A stretch of 64,000 nt of DNA, from contig NZ_CP042241.1 in NCBI RefSeq assembly GCF_007833275.1, positions 1,364,001 through 1,428,000 of the forward strand, in the 5' to 3' direction. This DNA is from Salarchaeum sp. JOR-1. GTDB lineage: Archaea > Halobacteriota > Halobacteria > Halobacteriales > Halobacteriaceae. Under the pieces are notes generated by a model. It had not been told where the DNA came from. It saw only the letters and a list, made by a program, of their open reading frames with translations, and did no database searches. The position numbers were made by a program, and so were the translations under genes. This document shows, piece after piece, positions 45,640 through 53,495 of this stretch; the stretch's first letter is position 1; each line of letters opens with the position of its first letter.

Positions 45640-46116
45640 ATGGCGATCTACGAGCGCGAGGTGCGCGTCGACGCGCCGCTCGACGACGTGTGGGCGTTCC
45701 ACTCCCGCGTCGAAGGGCTCGAGGAACTGACACCCGCGTGGGCCGGTCTCCGCGTCGAGTCCGTCGTCGGCCCCGATGGCGCGCCCGACCCAGGCGTCCT
45801 CGAACCCGGCGCGCGCATCCGAATGTCCGCCGGACTCCCCGGGTTCGGCCCCCGGCAGTCCTGGACGTCCGTCATCGCCGAGCGCGAGGAACGCGACGGG
45901 GTCGCGTACTTCGTGGACGAGATGGTGGGCGGGCCGTTCGAGTCCTGGCGACACACACACCTGTTCTACGCGGAGTCCGACGACCGGACGCTGATTCGCG
46001 ACCGCGTCCGGTACGAACTCCCGTTCGGCGCGCCCGCCGCGCTCGGCCGCCCCGGCCTCGATATGATGTTTCGCGCGCGCCACCGCCGAACCCGAGAGCG
46101 CTTCTCCGGCCTGTAG
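45640..46116 (+). CDS. SRPBCC/START-fold ligand-binding protein
   Basis: 158 residues. It has the polyketide-cyclase/SRPBCC frame: IYEREVRVDAPLDDVWAFHS at the N-terminus and DRVRYELPFGAPAALGR at the C-terminal helix. MIRMS-type loop ARIRMSAGLPGFGPRQSW follows. These proteins bind lipids, polyketides or aromatic ligands; a specific ligand cannot be named. It is transcribed singly, and the FAD protein gene follows at 31 bases. Confidence 0.8.
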   Translation: MAIYEREVRVDAPLDDVWAFHSRVEGLEELTPAWAGLRVESVVGPDGAPDPGVLEPGARIRMSAGLPGFGPRQSWTSVIAEREERDGVAYFVDEMVGGPFESWRHTHLFYAESDDRTLIRDRVRYELPFGAPAALGRPGLDMMFRARHRRTRERFSGL

Positions 46117-46147
46117 ATTTATCTGGCCTCCGACCGGACTCTACGAT

Positions 46148-46705
46148 ATGTCTGACGTACTCGTCGTCGGCGGTGGCGCGGCAGGACTGAGCGCTGGACT
46201 GTTCACCGCCAAGAACGGCCTCGAAACGAAGGTGTTCGACACGGACGGAACGTGGCTCCACAAGGCCCACCTGTTCAACTACCTCGGCATCCGCTCCATC
46301 GACGGGAGTGTGTTCCACGAGCGCGCGCGAAAGCACGCGAGCGACGACCACGGCGCGGAACTCCACGACGACGAGGAAGTCGAGTCCGTCACGAAGAAAG
46401 ACGACGGTCGGTTCCACGTCGTGACTGGCGAGGACGAGTACGAGTCGGAGTACCTCGTGCTCGCGACGGGCGCGAACCGCGACCTCGCGGAGGAACTCGG
46501 CGCTGACTTCGACGGCGACGTGGTCGGCGTGGGCGTCGACATGGAGACGAGTGTCGAGAACGCGTACGCGACCGGCGCGATGGTGCGCGACCAGGAGTGG
46601 CAGGCCGTCATCTCCGCGGGCGACGGCGCGGCCGCCGCGCTCGACATCCTCTCGAAGGAGGAGGGCGAGCACTTCCACGACTTCGACGTGCCCGACGACG
46701 TCTAG
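46148..46705 (+). CDS. Half-size FAD-dependent oxidoreductase
   Basis: 185 residues with one Rossmann dinucleotide motif, GGGAAGLSAG, at the start and ATGANRDL and NAYATGAMVRD later, as in thioredoxin-reductase relatives. The usual second (NADPH) domain and the redox CxxC are missing, so it cannot act as a classical thioredoxin reductase. Haloarchaea carry a family of such short proteins. A TATA-like TTTATC lies at 46111-46116. It may bind FAD and act with a partner. Confidence 0.75.
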   Translation: MSDVLVVGGGAAGLSAGLFTAKNGLETKVFDTDGTWLHKAHLFNYLGIRSIDGSVFHERARKHASDDHGAELHDDEEVESVTKKDDGRFHVVTGEDEYESEYLVLATGANRDLAEELGADFDGDVVGVGVDMETSVENAYATGAMVRDQEWQAVISAGDGAAAALDILSKEEGEHFHDFDVPDDV

Positions 46706-46741
46706 AAACGCACTTCTTTCGCGGCCCTCGATTCCCCGGTA

Positions 46742-47659
46742 GTGAGCGCTCTCGACCGACTGGCGGCGCGCACCGACCCGATGGCGGCGCTCGCCGTCGC
46801 GGTGGTCGCCGTCTCGACCAGCGCGATTCTCGTTGAGGCGTCGAGCGCGCCGAGCCTCGTGAAGGCGTTCTATCGCGTGCTCTTCACGACCGCCTGCATC
46901 CTCCCGTTCGCGCGCGGGCACGGCGGCACCGTGCGGTCGCTCCGCCGTCGGGACGTGGCGGTGGCCGTCGTCTCCGGCGTGGCGCTCGCCGTTCACTTCG
47001 CGGCGTGGTTCGAGAGCCTGAACTGGACGAGCGTCGCGGCCTCGGTCACGCTCGTGCAGACCCAGCCGCTGTTCGTCGCGCTCGGCGCGGCCGTCCTGCT
47101 CGGCGAACGCCTCACCCGCCGGATGCTCGCCGGCATCCTCGTCGCCGTCGCCGGCGCGGCGGTGATGGCGCTCGGTGAACCCGCGCTCGGCGGCGCGAGC
47201 GTCCTCGCCGCGTTTCTCGGGTCGGGCGCGCTCTACGGCGACCTGCTCGCCGTCGCGGGCGCGCTCGCCGCGTCCGTCTACGTGCTCGCCGGTCGGTCGC
47301 TCCGCCAGCGCGTCGCGCTCGTCCCCTACACGCTCGTCGTCTACTCCGTCTGCACGCTCACCCTCCTCGCGTTCGTGCTCGCCGCCGGCCATCCGCTCCT
47401 CGCGTACCCCACCGGGGAGTGGGCGCTGTTCGCGGCGATGGCGCTCGGCCCCGGTCTGTTCGGGCACACGGTGGTGAACTGGGCGCTCGAACACGTCGAG
47501 TCCAGCGTGGTTTCCGTCAGCCTGCTCGGCGAACCGCTGGGGAGCACGCTGCTGGCGCTCGTCGTCTTCGCCGAAGTCCCGGGCGCAGCCACGATCGGTG
47601 GCGGGGCCGTGGTGCTCGCGGGCATCACCGCGACGGCGCGGGCGCGGCAGACCGCGTAA
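46742..47659 (+). CDS. EamA/DMT-family transporter
   Basis: 305 residues with about ten hydrophobic segments in two EamA halves (WTSVAASVTLVQTQPLFVAL and the related LEHVESSVVSVSLLGEPLGS). The family exports metabolites or imports small solutes; the substrate is unknown. It starts with GTG at 46742. It is 36 bases from the FAD protein gene, so co-transcription is possible. Confidence 0.88.
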   Translation: MSALDRLAARTDPMAALAVAVVAVSTSAILVEASSAPSLVKAFYRVLFTTACILPFARGHGGTVRSLRRRDVAVAVVSGVALAVHFAAWFESLNWTSVAASVTLVQTQPLFVALGAAVLLGERLTRRMLAGILVAVAGAAVMALGEPALGGASVLAAFLGSGALYGDLLAVAGALAASVYVLAGRSLRQRVALVPYTLVVYSVCTLTLLAFVLAAGHPLLAYPTGEWALFAAMALGPGLFGHTVVNWALEHVESSVVSVSLLGEPLGSTLLALVVFAEVPGAATIGGGAVVLAGITATARARQTA

Positions 47660-47804
47660 CTCGCGGCCCCTGATCCGCCCGGCTGTTACCGAAGATTCCC
47701 GAGACGCCACGAGAACCTAGTTTCGTACAGTTCAACGAGCGGTGCGTTTACAGCGATAACTGACTGTCGGTGGTTTAATGAGCGAGCGCGCCGACCGACC
47801 GCGT

Positions 47805-49763
47805 ATGGACGTAGACGACATCGAAACGGTCGCGGTCATCGGTTCCGGGAACATGGGCCACGGCATCACCGAAGTCGTGGCGATGGCCGGATACGACGTC
47901 ACGATGCGTGACATCGAGGAGGACATCGTACAGGACGGCTACGAGTCCATCGAGTGGAGCCTCGACAAACTCGCCGAGAACGACCGACTCGACGAGCCCC
48001 CCGCGGCCATCCTCGACCGCATCAGCACCGAGGTCGACCTCGAAGCCGCCGTCGCGGGCGCGGACATCGTCATCGAAGCCGTCCCCGAGCAGATGGATCT
48101 CAAGAAGGACGTGTTCTCCGACCTCGACGACTACGCCGAGGACGGCGCGATTCTCGCCTCGAACACCTCCTCGCTCTCCATCACCGAAATCGCGTCCGCG
48201 ACCGACCGCCCCGAGGACGTGGTGGGGATGCACTTTTTCAACCCGCCCGTGAAGATGGATCTCGTCGAGGTCATCTACGGCGCGGAGACGGACGACGACA
48301 CCGCACAGGCGACCTACGACTTCGTCGAGGCCGTCGAGAAGACGCCGATCTTCGTGCGCAAGGACGTGAACGGCTTCGTCGTGAACAGCGTGCTCGGGCC
48401 GTTCGGCGAGGAGGCCGCGTGGATGGCGTCCGAGGACCTCGCGACGATCGAGGAGATCGACGCCGCCATGGTCTACGGGCGGGGCTACCCGATGGGGCCG
48501 TTCGAACTCGGCGACCTCACGGGCATCGACGTGGGCTACCACGTCCGCAAGGAGGCCGGCAAGGAGATTCCGCCCCTGATGGAGGCCAAGGTCGAGGCCG
48601 AGGAACTCGGCCGCAAGACCGGCGAGGGCTACTACCGGTACGACGACGGCGAGGGCGTCACGTACGAGCAGGGCCAGGGCGAGGACGTGGACACGCTCCG
48701 CATCGAGGCCCGCATGGTGAACGAGGCCGCGAAGCTCGTCGGGAACGACGTGGCGACCCCGGACGCCATCGACACCGGGATGAAACTCGGCGCGGGCTTC
48801 CCCGAGGGAATCTGCGTGCGCGGCGACAAACTCGGCCTCGATACGGTGCTCGCGAAGCTCGAAGACCTCCACGAGCAGTACGGCGCGGATCGCTACGAGC
48901 CCGCCGACTACCTCGTCGGACTCGTCGAGGACGGCAAAACCGGGAAAGAAGCGGGCGAGGGGTTCTACGAGTACAACACGGGCAGCGGGCCCGGCGACTA
49001 CAACACCATCACCTGGGACCTCACGGACGACGGGCTCCTCGAAGTGAAACTCGACCGGCCGGAGCGCATGAACGCGCTCAGCAACGACCTGATGGACGCC
49101 GTCGTCGACCTCCTCGAATCCGTCGACACCGAGGACGTGCGCGCGGTGTCCTTCGAGGGCGCGGGCGACCGCGCGTTCAGCGCCGGCGCAGATGTTACGG
49201 GATTCGCGGACATCGAACCCGCGAAGCGCGCGGAACCCACGGAAGTCTTCCGGGTCGTCGACGAGTTCCCGCGGCCGACCATCGCGAAGATCGACGGCTA
49301 CTGCCTCGGCGGCGGGTTCGAACTCGCGCTCGCCTGCGACCTCCGCGTCGCCACCGAGGACTCCCAGTTCGGCTTCCCCGAGATCACCCTCGGTCTCCTG
49401 CCGGGCGGCGGCGGCACGCAGCGCGCGCTCCGCATGATCGGTGAGGCGCGCGCGAAGGAACTCGTCTTCCGCGGCGAACACATCGACGCCGAGCGCGCGG
49501 AGAACTGGGGGCTGATCAACCGCGCCGTCCCCGAGGAGGAGTACGAGGACACCTGCGCGGACTTCCTCGACGACCTCGTCTCCGGGCCGCCGCTCGCGCT
49601 CCAGCACGCCAAACGCGTGATGAACGAGGGCGCGGACGAAGACCTCGACGCCGGCCTCCAGATGGAGAGCCAGGCGTTCGCGCTCCTCCTCACCACGCAG
49701 GACGCCCGCGAGGGCACGGCGGCGTTCCAGGAGGACCGCGAACCGGAGTTCACGGGCGAATGA
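47805..49763 (+). CDS. Fused 3-hydroxyacyl-CoA dehydrogenase/enoyl-CoA hydratase
   Basis: 652 residues from the ATG at 47805; an in-frame ATG at 47778 is possible, but TTTAAT (47774-47779) looks like the TATA box. Residues 1-380 form the dehydrogenase: GSGNMGHGI binds NAD, and NTSSLSITEIA and GMHFFNPP are catalytic-region marks. From about 395 comes the crotonase domain: DRPERMNALSNDLM, FSAGADVTGFADI and CLGGGFELALACDL, with the catalytic Glu in FGFPEITLG. It should carry out two beta-oxidation steps in one chain. The domain order is the reverse of bacterial FadB. A thioesterase gene overlaps its end. Confidence 0.92.
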   Translation: MDVDDIETVAVIGSGNMGHGITEVVAMAGYDVTMRDIEEDIVQDGYESIEWSLDKLAENDRLDEPPAAILDRISTEVDLEAAVAGADIVIEAVPEQMDLKKDVFSDLDDYAEDGAILASNTSSLSITEIASATDRPEDVVGMHFFNPPVKMDLVEVIYGAETDDDTAQATYDFVEAVEKTPIFVRKDVNGFVVNSVLGPFGEEAAWMASEDLATIEEIDAAMVYGRGYPMGPFELGDLTGIDVGYHVRKEAGKEIPPLMEAKVEAEELGRKTGEGYYRYDDGEGVTYEQGQGEDVDTLRIEARMVNEAAKLVGNDVATPDAIDTGMKLGAGFPEGICVRGDKLGLDTVLAKLEDLHEQYGADRYEPADYLVGLVEDGKTGKEAGEGFYEYNTGSGPGDYNTITWDLTDDGLLEVKLDRPERMNALSNDLMDAVVDLLESVDTEDVRAVSFEGAGDRAFSAGADVTGFADIEPAKRAEPTEVFRVVDEFPRPTIAKIDGYCLGGGFELALACDLRVATEDSQFGFPEITLGLLPGGGGTQRALRMIGEARAKELVFRGEHIDAERAENWGLINRAVPEEEYEDTCADFLDDLVSGPPLALQHAKRVMNEGADEDLDAGLQMESQAFALLLTTQDAREGTAAFQEDREPEFTGE

Positions 49764-50194
49764 AGACCGCATCCGGTCTCGGGTTCGACGAGTTCGTCGG
49801 CAGCCACGGCTACCTCTCGTGGCTGGGCGTCGAGTTCGACGAGATCGCGGAGGGCCGCGTCGTCATGCGCGTCCCCTACGACGAGAAACTCATGAACCCC
49901 GAAACCGAGGACTCCGGCGGCTCCGTCCACGGCGGCATCGCGGCGACGCTCGTGGACACGTCGAGCGCGTTCGCGCTCCGCACGACCTTCGACGACCCGA
50001 GCGACGTGTCGCTCAGCACCACCGACCTCGACGTGAAGTACCTCCGGCCCGCCACGAGCGACCTCGTCGCGGACGCGAAAGTCGTCCGCGCCGGCGGCTC
50101 CATGGGCGTCACCGACGTCACGGTCAAAAGCCAGTACGAGGGCGAGCTGGTGGACGTGGCCGTCGGCGCGACCTCCTACCGGCTCTTCCGATAA
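49760..50194 (+). CDS. PaaI-type hotdog thioesterase
   Basis: 144 residues. The hotdog motif is visible as DSGGSVHGGIAATLVDTSSAF, with the catalytic-region Asp in ATLVDTS. It should hydrolyse an acyl- or aryl-CoA ester. It overlaps the preceding fused dehydrogenase/hydratase gene by four bases (ATGA), so the two are coupled, and it could free CoA from intermediates that stall. A GGGTTTTT stretch at 50220-50227 may end the transcript. Confidence 0.88.
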   Translation: MKTASGLGFDEFVGSHGYLSWLGVEFDEIAEGRVVMRVPYDEKLMNPETEDSGGSVHGGIAATLVDTSSAFALRTTFDDPSDVSLSTTDLDVKYLRPATSDLVADAKVVRAGGSMGVTDVTVKSQYEGELVDVAVGATSYRLFR

Positions 50195-50219
50195 GGTCGT
50201 CTGACGGCCGTGTGACGGT

Positions 50220-50228
50220 GGGTTTTTG
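50220..50228 (+). terminator. T-rich stretch after the thioesterase
   Basis: GGTTTTTG follows the small inverted repeat ACGGCCGT (50210-50217). This is a weak intrinsic-terminator candidate for the fused dehydrogenase/thioesterase transcript, 26 bases after its stop. Confidence 0.3.
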
Positions 50229-50364
50229 CCCGTACTCGCCTTCAACGTAGGTGTCTCGTGCGGGCGACGGCTTCCGATTCGGGGAGTCCCACGCTGCCCG
50301 CACGGGACGCGGGGCGGGCGTGCTCCATGGGTATGGGGTGAGCGCGCCCGCGACCCGCGACGCG

Positions 50365-50601
50365 CTAGAACTCGTAGTCGTCTTCGTCGCCGCCGAGCGA
50401 CCGCTCACTCGTCTCGAGCATCTCCTCGCCGAACATCTCTTCTTCCTCCCGGTTCGCCTCGATTTCGGGCTTGTACACCTGGAGTCCGTGCGCGAGAATC
50501 TCCTCGGCGGCTTCCTGGCGGCTCACGAACTCGCCCTCGTCAACTAATCGATCGAGTTCGACCTCGACGTTGTCCGGAATGTCGACTTCGACGCGTGGCA
50601 T
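50365..50601 (-). CDS. Ribbon-helix-helix-like small protein
   Basis: 78 residues. PRVEVDIPDNVEVELDRLV is a beta strand and helix in the style of CopG/NikR N-terminal domains, with FVSRQEAAEEILAHGL as the second helix pair. The acidic tail has FGEEMLETSERSLGG. Such proteins bind DNA as dimers; this could be an antitoxin-like or regulatory protein, but no toxin gene is adjacent. The ATG at 50601 follows a TATA-like TTTAGTG at 50626-50620. Confidence 0.65.
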   Translation of the reverse strand: MPRVEVDIPDNVEVELDRLVDEGEFVSRQEAAEEILAHGLQVYKPEIEANREEEEMFGEEMLETSERSLGGDEDDYEF

Positions 50602-50700
50602 ACACGCGACTTCCACCTCCACCACTAAAGGCGGTGGGGTCGCGGCTCCGGAGCGCACGACGTCTGGCGCTCTGCTGGTGTGGTGACGCGACCGCGTTCG

Positions 50701-51219
50701 CTACTCCGATCGCGGGAGCGCGTCGAACAGCTCGGGGTTCGTGCCGAAGTGGAGGACGTTCGTCACGACGGAGTTCCGGATGTTCGAGATGACGGCGCCG
50801 TGATCCTTGTAGAAGTTGTGAATCCACTGGGATTCCGCCTGTCGTGTGGGGAACATCATCACGGACTTCCACTGGTACTCGCCGTCCGAGAGGAAGTAGA
50901 ACAGCGTGTTCTCGTGGTCGCGGATGTACTCCATGGCGTCCCGCCAGCCCTCCGCGAAGTGCTCGGGGTTGAACTTGAACTCCATGAGCGCGAAGATGAA
51001 GTACGCCTCGTTCGGGATGATGGCCTCCCGGAACACGCCCGCGCGACGCATCTTCCGAATGGATTCGGAGACGGTGACGTGCGAGACGTCGATGTCGTAC
51101 TCCTGGTCGAGGATGTCCGTGAGGTCGCGCGAACTCACCTGCGGGTTCTTCGCGAGTTCCTTCAGGATGACCACGTCGCGTTCCTTGAAATCCCAGTCCG
51201 GTTCTTGCTCCATGCTCAT
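50701..51219 (-). CDS. Winged helix-turn-helix regulator of the acyl-CoA cluster
   Basis: 172 residues. Residues 10-70 form a winged helix (DVVILKELAKNPQVSSRDLT, then HVTVSESIRKMRRAGVFREA), of the Lrp/TrmB kind; the rest, with FNPEHFAEGWRDAMEYI and FYFLSDGEYQWKSVMMF, is a haloarchaeal effector domain that I cannot name. The ATG at 51219 overlaps the alpha/beta hydrolase stop, so it is in one operon with that gene and the acyl-CoA dehydrogenase; autoregulation of that operon is plausible. Confidence 0.8.
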   Translation of the reverse strand: MSMEQEPDWDFKERDVVILKELAKNPQVSSRDLTDILDQEYDIDVSHVTVSESIRKMRRAGVFREAIIPNEAYFIFALMEFKFNPEHFAEGWRDAMEYIRDHENTLFYFLSDGEYQWKSVMMFPTRQAESQWIHNFYKDHGAVISNIRNSVVTNVLHFGTNPELFDALPRSE

Positions 51220-52058
51220 AGGAACGCGCGTAGTTCCTCGGTATAGGCCTTCGGTCTGTCCTCCATCACCCAGTGGTAGGCGTCGTCGAGCGTCACGACC
51301 TCGCCCGCCCCGGACACGTCCTCGGCGAGCCACTCCGCGTAGGACACCGGTTGGAGGATGTCGTCGCCCCCCCACAGACAGAGCGTGTCCGCGGTTATTT
51401 CAGCGTAGTCGAGTTCCGTGGTGTGATTCGTGTTCGTCGCGACCGCACACCGCGAGAGCGACCTACGGCCCGCGTCGGTCATCCACGGGGCTTTCATGCC
51501 CTCGATGAACTCGGCGTGCTCGGACTCGTCGCCGTGCACGCCACCACCGAACGCGAAGTCGAGGTTCTCTTCGAGTTCGTCGAACGGCAGTTCGGCCGTC
51601 CCCGGGAGGCCGAGGTCGTTGACGAACTCGACCGGCCACGAGTCGTAACACACCGCGTTCGACACGACGAGCGTCGACACCGCTTCGGGGCTGTGCGCGG
51701 CGTACCGGCTGGCGACGCCGCCGCCGATGTCGTGGCTCACGAGGTTCAGGGGCGTCGCGATGTCGAGTTCGTCGACCAGCCCTTCGATGACCTGCTCTTG
51801 GGCGCGGATGGAGCGGTCGAAGCCGTCGGTTTTCTCGCTCGACCCGTAGCCCGCGAGGTCGGGGACGACGACCCGGTAGTCGTCCGTGAACTCGGGCGCG
51901 ACCTCCCGCCAGAGGAACCCCCAGGTCGGGATGCCGTGAACGAACACGAGCGGCTCGCCGTCCGCGGGCCCGTCCTCGTAGTACGCGATCTCGACACGGT
52001 GGCCGTCCACGTCGACCGTGACGGTGTCCTGTCGCGTGCGGTACTCTTCGTGGTTCAT
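51216..52058 (-). CDS. Alpha/beta hydrolase of the epoxide hydrolase/dehalogenase type
   Basis: 280 residues. HGIPTWGFLWREV (41-) is the oxyanion hole, and the nucleophile elbow reads VSHDIGGG, giving Asp110 rather than Ser. An Asp nucleophile means epoxide hydrolase, haloalkane or fluoroacetate dehalogenase chemistry. The halide-binding Trp that follows the Asp in haloalkane dehalogenases is Ile here. The catalytic His lies in DAYHWVMEDRP near residue 265. It is sandwiched between the regulator gene (four-base overlap) and the acyl-CoA dehydrogenase (one-base overlap). Confidence 0.87.
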   Translation of the reverse strand: MNHEEYRTRQDTVTVDVDGHRVEIAYYEDGPADGEPLVFVHGIPTWGFLWREVAPEFTDDYRVVVPDLAGYGSSEKTDGFDRSIRAQEQVIEGLVDELDIATPLNLVSHDIGGGVASRYAAHSPEAVSTLVVSNAVCYDSWPVEFVNDLGLPGTAELPFDELEENLDFAFGGGVHGDESEHAEFIEGMKAPWMTDAGRRSLSRCAVATNTNHTTELDYAEITADTLCLWGGDDILQPVSYAEWLAEDVSGAGEVVTLDDAYHWVMEDRPKAYTEELRAFL

Positions 52059-53203
52059 CAGAGTATCTGGCCGGCGATGATGTTCTTCTGGATCTCCGAG
52101 GTGCCCTCGTAGATCTTCGTGATGCGGGCGTCACGGTAGTAGCGCTCGACGGGGTGGTCGGTGACGAACCCGGCGCCGCCGTGCACCTGAATCGCGTCGT
52201 CCGCGACGTCCACGGCGTTCTCGGACGCGGTGAGTTTCGCCATCGACGCGAACCGCGTCGCCTCCTGGTCGTTCCCGTTATCGACCGCCGCCGCGGCGCG
52301 GTACGTGAGCGATCGCGCGGCCTCCGTGTTCGCCGCCATCTCCGCGATCATGTGGCTGACCGCCTGGTAGTCCTTGATGAGCTGTCCGCCCTGCTCGCGC
52401 TCGTTCGAGTACGCCTTCGCCTCGTCGATGGCGGCCTGCGCGACCCCGACGGCCTGGGACGCGACGCTCGTCCGACCGGACGCGAAGAAGTCCATCAGCT
52501 GATAGAACCCCTTGTTCACGTCGCCGATGACGTTCTTCTCGGGCACGCGCACGTCGTTCAACTGCACCTCGGCGAGGTCGCTCGCGCGAATCCCGAGCTT
52601 GTTGTCGATCTTCGTCGTCTCGAACCCGTCGGTGTCCGTGGGCACGAGGAACGCCGTGATACCCTTGCGCTGGGGTTCGACGTCCGTATCGGTCTTCGTC
52701 ATCACGACGGCGACGTCCGCGACCGTGCCGTTCGTGATCCACATCTTGTTCCCGTTGATGACGTACTCGTCGCCGTCCTTCTCCGCGACCGTCTCGATGC
52801 CGGCGACGTTCGAGCCGTGCGCGGGTTCGCTGATGCAGGAACAGCACGCGGACTCGCCGTTCGCGATCCTCGGCAGCCACTCCTCCTTCATCCACTCGTC
52901 GCCGTACTTCCGAATCATGTTCGACCCGAACCCCCGAGAGCCGATTGCGCTCCCGATACCAGGGTCGGCCCGCCACAACTCCTCGGTGACGATGACGCTG
53001 GAGAGCGTGTCCATCCCCGCGCCACCGTACTCGACGGGAATTCCGGGTGCGACGAAGTCGAACTCCGCCGCCTTCTCGATGAGGTCGATGGGATACGACT
53101 TGTTCTCGTCGTGCTCGCGCGCCACCGGCTCGATCTCGTTCTCGCCGAACTCGCGAACCGCCTCCCGGATCGCCTGATGCTCGTCTGAGAGCTGGAAACT
53201 CAT
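52058..53203 (-). CDS. Acyl-CoA dehydrogenase
   Basis: 381 residues, full length for the medium-chain type. The substrate-region motif reads SEPAHGSNVAG, close to the canonical TEPGAGSD, and the C-terminal catalytic-Glu motif is YEGTSEIQKN. It should oxidise an acyl-CoA at the alpha-beta carbons and pass electrons to an electron-transfer flavoprotein. The ATG at 53203 is at the predicted transcription start behind the TATA box at 53234-53226. First gene of the dehydrogenase-hydrolase-regulator operon. Confidence 0.92.
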   Translation of the reverse strand: MSFQLSDEHQAIREAVREFGENEIEPVAREHDENKSYPIDLIEKAAEFDFVAPGIPVEYGGAGMDTLSSVIVTEELWRADPGIGSAIGSRGFGSNMIRKYGDEWMKEEWLPRIANGESACCSCISEPAHGSNVAGIETVAEKDGDEYVINGNKMWITNGTVADVAVVMTKTDTDVEPQRKGITAFLVPTDTDGFETTKIDNKLGIRASDLAEVQLNDVRVPEKNVIGDVNKGFYQLMDFFASGRTSVASQAVGVAQAAIDEAKAYSNEREQGGQLIKDYQAVSHMIAEMAANTEAARSLTYRAAAAVDNGNDQEATRFASMAKLTASENAVDVADDAIQVHGGAGFVTDHPVERYYRDARITKIYEGTSEIQKNIIAGQIL

Positions 53204-53225
53204 ACGCGACAATTACGCTCTACCG

Positions 53226-53234
53226 TTTAATAAG
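53226..53234 (-). promoter_or_regulatory. TATA element of the acyl-CoA dehydrogenase operon
   Basis: CTTATTAAA on the minus strand, centred 27 bases before the ATG at 53203. This implies a leaderless mRNA. The AT-rich patch continues to about 53262. Confidence 0.6.
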
Positions 53235-53326
53235 TTTGCAAGAATTCTATTTTCGTTAACCGACGGGGGTGTCGTCCGCTCCGACACGGCCGTCCCTTGT
53301 CCGGCCACTCCGAAGAGAGACCATGG

Positions 53327-53371
53327 CTCGCGGCTCACGGCGCTCGCCGCTCGTCTGTTCGGCGACGCCTC
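53327..53371. repeat. 45-base direct repeat, copy 1
   Basis: The 45 bases match 53434-53478 at 43 positions; the two differences are C/T changes at 53343 and 53354. Both begin CTCGCGGCTCACGG. The element lies between the acyl-CoA dehydrogenase promoter and the acyl-CoA ligase end and contains GGCG...CGCC inverted bits. It may be a dispersed element, as no coding sense is visible. Confidence 0.7.
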
Positions 53372-53410
53372 CTCCTCACGGGTCGCACCGCTCCCCGTTC
53401 GGACGTTCGG

Positions 53411-53427
53411 TCAGCCCTGCGGGCTGA
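53411..53427. terminator. Perfect hairpin between repeat copies
   Basis: TCAGCCC (53411-53417) and GGGCTGA (53421-53427) pair around TGC. It is 69 bases beyond the stop of the acyl-CoA ligase, on whose transcript it would fold. No T-run follows. Confidence 0.4.
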
Positions 53428-53433
53428 CTACGT

Positions 53434-53478
53434 CTCGCGGCTCACGGCGTTCGCCGCTCGCCTGTTCGGCGACGCCTC
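53434..53478. repeat. 45-base direct repeat, copy 2
   Basis: Second copy of the 53327-53371 element in the same orientation, 107 bases on. It ends 17 bases from the stop of the acyl-CoA ligase gene. A partial further copy, GCTCGGCGTCGCC, follows at 53484-53496. Confidence 0.7.
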
Positions 53479-53495
53479 GCGTTGCTCGGCGTCGC

